A stretch of DNA of 64,000 bases, taken from JAICWY01 sp964531205 (GTDB lineage: Bacteria; Vulcanimicrobiota; Vulcanimicrobiia; Vulcanimicrobiales; Vulcanimicrobiaceae). The stretch lies in contig CAZHGH010000005.1 in NCBI GenBank assembly GCA_964531205.1, forward strand, positions 1 through 64,000. The letters run 5' to 3'. Numbering within the stretch: position 1 is the first letter of the stretch; every line of letters starts with the position of its first letter. The position numbers and the translations under genes were made by a program. The notes under the pieces were generated by a model. That model saw only the letters and a program-made list of their open reading frames with translations, was not told the DNA's origin and did no database searches. Below are positions 62,000 through 64,000 of the stretch, in pieces.

Positions 62000-64000
62000 A
62001 CTTTCATTGCCGCAGATATTGCTTGTTCTTGGCGCATTGCAACGCCGCGTTGCAGCAGTTCGGACGTCCGCGTCTCTCCAAGCTCGTTTCGCAAAATTCT
62101 GAGGGTATGATCGTATCCCATCTGCTCGGTGGTTTCGCGCATGCCGGGCTTAAAAAATGAATCGGTATGGCCTAATAGCAGCGCTGCCTGTTCGTAGTCG
62201 CCTCGGCTGGCCGCAATGGCGGCGAGATGCTGTATCGCAGATGCAACTATCAGAAGATGCTGCACATCGATGCCCCGCTGCAGTCCTTCACGCGCGAGAG
62301 CGCGTGCTTCTTCGAATTCTCGCTTCGAAATCAGATATGCTGCCAAGTTCGTCAACCCGAAACAAAGCGCGGGGGCGTCTCGCTTCTCGCGATCCGATGC
62401 GATGGATTCACGCGCGAGTTCGATTGCGTGGTCGGTATTGCCGATTGCGAATTCCCGCTCTGCCAAGTTATTAGTGGCGATGCTCACCATTCGATCGTCG
62501 CCTTGAGTGCGTGCAGCGGCGAGGACTTCAATGTATTGATCCCGTGCGAGTTCTAAGTCACCGCGCCACTCGGCGTTGATTGCAAGTGAAGACAACACAT
62601 GGTTTGCCCAGCGCTCATCTCCCGCATCGGTGAAAAACGTAAACGCCTCTGTAAGCTCTTCGAGTCCTTCGTCCGTCAAGCGCAAGCGTGTGAGCGACTC
62701 GCCGTGCTTGAGCTGAGCCTGCATCGCACGGACCATATCGCCGATCTCGCGATAATAGTCTCTCGCGCGCGCGGCAGAGTCGCGTCTTGCCTCCCACATC
62801 GGGATCGGCGACAACTCTGCGCGCGCGTGCCACAACAGCGCGGCCGTCGGCGCCGACAATACGGCCTCGTTCGCCAGCGCAGTATCGACATACCGGAGGC
62901 CTTCCGCCGAAGTGTTGTGCTCGCGCCAGAACGGCCACAATTCGCCCGCGAGGATCGCGCCAAGCTCCGCATCTTGCTTCTCCGACAGCGCCCAGTCCAG
63001 CGCTGCCCGAAAGTTATCTATTTCCATTTCCAGCGGCGGCAGCCACATGCGCGTTGCCGTCGTTGCCCACGTTGCTCCCGCCTGGCGCGCGAACGCCATG
63101 AAATATTCGGCGTGAGCCCGCCGTAAGCGATCGCGCTCGCCGCTTGCACTGAGCTTTTCGGCGGCATATTGGCGCGTCGATTCTAGTAGGCGGTAACGCT
63201 GCAGCGACTCGCCCGTTGCTGTCTTATTCAGCTCTGCTACCACAAGCGATTTATCGACGAGCGACGTCAGCTGATCGAGAATGTCCCAAGATTCAACTTC
63301 CTCATCAGCGCAGAGAGCGGACGCCGCTTCGAGCGTCCATCCGCCGGCGAAAACGGAAACGCGCCGCAAAAGCGTTTGCTCCGGCGGCGTGAGCAGATCG
63401 TAGCTCCAATCGATCAACGCGCGCATCGTTTGTTGCCGCGGGAGCGCAGTCCGGCTTCCTCCGGTAAGAATGCGGAAGCGTTCGTCCAGGCGCGCAAAGA
63501 GTTGGTCGACGGAAACCGCGCGCACGCGTGCTGCGGCGAGTTCGATAGCGAGAGCAATGCCGTCGAGTCTGCGGCAGATCTTTGCTATGGTGGGCCTATT
63601 ATCGTCGTTTAGCTCGAATGAATCGTTGGCGGCATTTGCGCGCTCGGCAAATAGTGCGATAGCGGCGTCTTCGTTGAGCGAAGCCACGCGATGAACCGTT
63701 TCACCGGCGATCTTCAGCGCTTCACGGCTGGTCGCGATGACGCGAATATTCGGACAGCCTCGCAGAAGCTTTTCGATAATGTCGGCTGCCGGATCGACCA
63801 AGTGTTCGCAGTTGTCGATGATGATCAGCGCATGTTTCGCACGTAGCGCGGCGAGCAATGCGTCGAGCAGCGGACGATCGCCCGTGGTTTGAACGCTGAA
63901 AAGCGGAACGAGTTCGCTAAGGATAAGCGTGCCGTCGGAGAGCGGTGCAAGTTCGACAAACCACACGCCGTCTTCATAGCGATCCAGGAGCTCGGCACCC
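61996..64000 (-). CDS. Cyclase-STAND ATPase-TPR protein, paralogue 3 (5' end outside the window)
   Basis: About 668 codons are visible and the frame stays open to the edge, so the N-terminus is missing. By comparison with the next gene, about 250 residues, including the cyclase domain and Walker A, should lie beyond 64000. The visible part begins just before VWFVELAPLSDGTLILSELVPLF and shows IIIDNCEHLVDPAADIIEKLL, IATSREALKI, PRQQTMRALIDWSYDLL and TPR-like helices. Whether it really carries a cyclase domain cannot be seen here. It is the first gene of a two-gene unit with the paralogue at 59243. Confidence 0.8.
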   Translation of the reverse strand, partial: GAELLDRYEDGVWFVELAPLSDGTLILSELVPLFSVQTTGDRPLLDALLAALRAKHALIIIDNCEHLVDPAADIIEKLLRGCPNIRVIATSREALKIAGETVHRVASLNEDAAIALFAERANAANDSFELNDDNRPTIAKICRRLDGIALAIELAAARVRAVSVDQLFARLDERFRILTGGSRTALPRQQTMRALIDWSYDLLTPPEQTLLRRVSVFAGGWTLEAASALCADEEVESWDILDQLTSLVDKSLVVAELNKTATGESLQRYRLLESTRQYAAEKLSASGERDRLRRAHAEYFMAFARQAGATWATTATRMWLPPLEMEIDNFRAALDWALSEKQDAELGAILAGELWPFWREHNTSAEGLRYVDTALANEAVLSAPTAALLWHARAELSPIPMWEARRDSAARARDYYREIGDMVRAMQAQLKHGESLTRLRLTDEGLEELTEAFTFFTDAGDERWANHVLSSLAINAEWRGDLELARDQYIEVLAAARTQGDDRMVSIATNNLAEREFAIGNTDHAIELARESIASDREKRDAPALCFGLTNLAAYLISKREFEEARALAREGLQRGIDVQHLLIVASAIQHLAAIAASRGDYEQAALLLGHTDSFFKPGMRETTEQMGYDHTLRILRNELGETRTSELLQRGVAMRQEQAISAAMKV

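Overview
The window is about 64 kb of GC-rich bacterial DNA, densely coded, with many 1-8 nt gene overlaps and frequent GTG/TTG starts. ADP-heptose genes (gmhA, hldA, hldC), an LpxB-related glycosyltransferase, a TonB C-terminal domain and several lipoproteins point to a diderm. The L27 protein carries a Firmicutes-type cleavable N-terminus, and gene order is not proteobacterial. My best guess is an uncultured terrabacterial diderm such as Candidatus Eremiobacterota (WPS-2). This is inference from repertoire, not a phylogenetic result.

Layout. 1-4.5 kb: end of a secreted MetX-like hydrolase, a TonB-domain protein, threonine synthase, class II fructose-bisphosphate aldolase, a dienelactone hydrolase and a hicAB toxin-antitoxin pair. 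4.7-5.9 kb: a class I aminotransferase. 5.9-13.1 kb: two tandem copies of a two-gene module. Each has a ~1050-1090 residue protein of CARDB/DUF11-like beta repeats without a signal peptide, then a small membrane-anchored protein. This is the least explained part of the window. 13.1-19.6 kb (minus strand): rpmA, obgE, nadD, a DUF3465 lipoprotein, maf, mreC, mreD and mrdA, a growth and cell-shape block. 19.6-28.3 kb: a secreted protein, polysaccharide deacetylase, fabF, rnc, smc and purH.

28.3-36.5 kb: mixed single genes, including a lipoprotein, a secreted peptidase, a glyoxalase, a fused permease, an orphan ModA-like binding protein, a secreted phosphoesterase and hisS. 36.6-48.4 kb: accB followed by a heptose/glycan cluster (gmhA, hldA, hldC, LpxB-related, three GT2 and two GT9 enzymes, MscS) ending in aspS. 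48.4-53.6 kb: a small secreted protein, an adenylate cyclase-STAND ATPase, family 5 uracil-DNA glycosylase and an Fsr-like MFS exporter. 53.6-58.7 kb (minus strand): an operon-like run of DgcA-type epimerase, DgcN-type DUF1611 enzyme, oligopeptide-binding lipoprotein, C39 peptidase and trmL, probably for scavenging D-Glu-containing murein peptides. 59.05-59.24 kb: a structured RNA that I call 6S RNA. 59.2-64 kb: two more cyclase-STAND paralogues, the upstream one cut by the window edge.

Short dispersed repeats built around GTCATCCTGAGC or CTTCGAC..CTCAGG occur between genes, at gene ends and once inside a coding region. Several genes have a -10 hexamer 5-7 nt before the start codon, suggesting leaderless transcripts. 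I found no tRNA, rRNA, CRISPR array, IS element or prophage.
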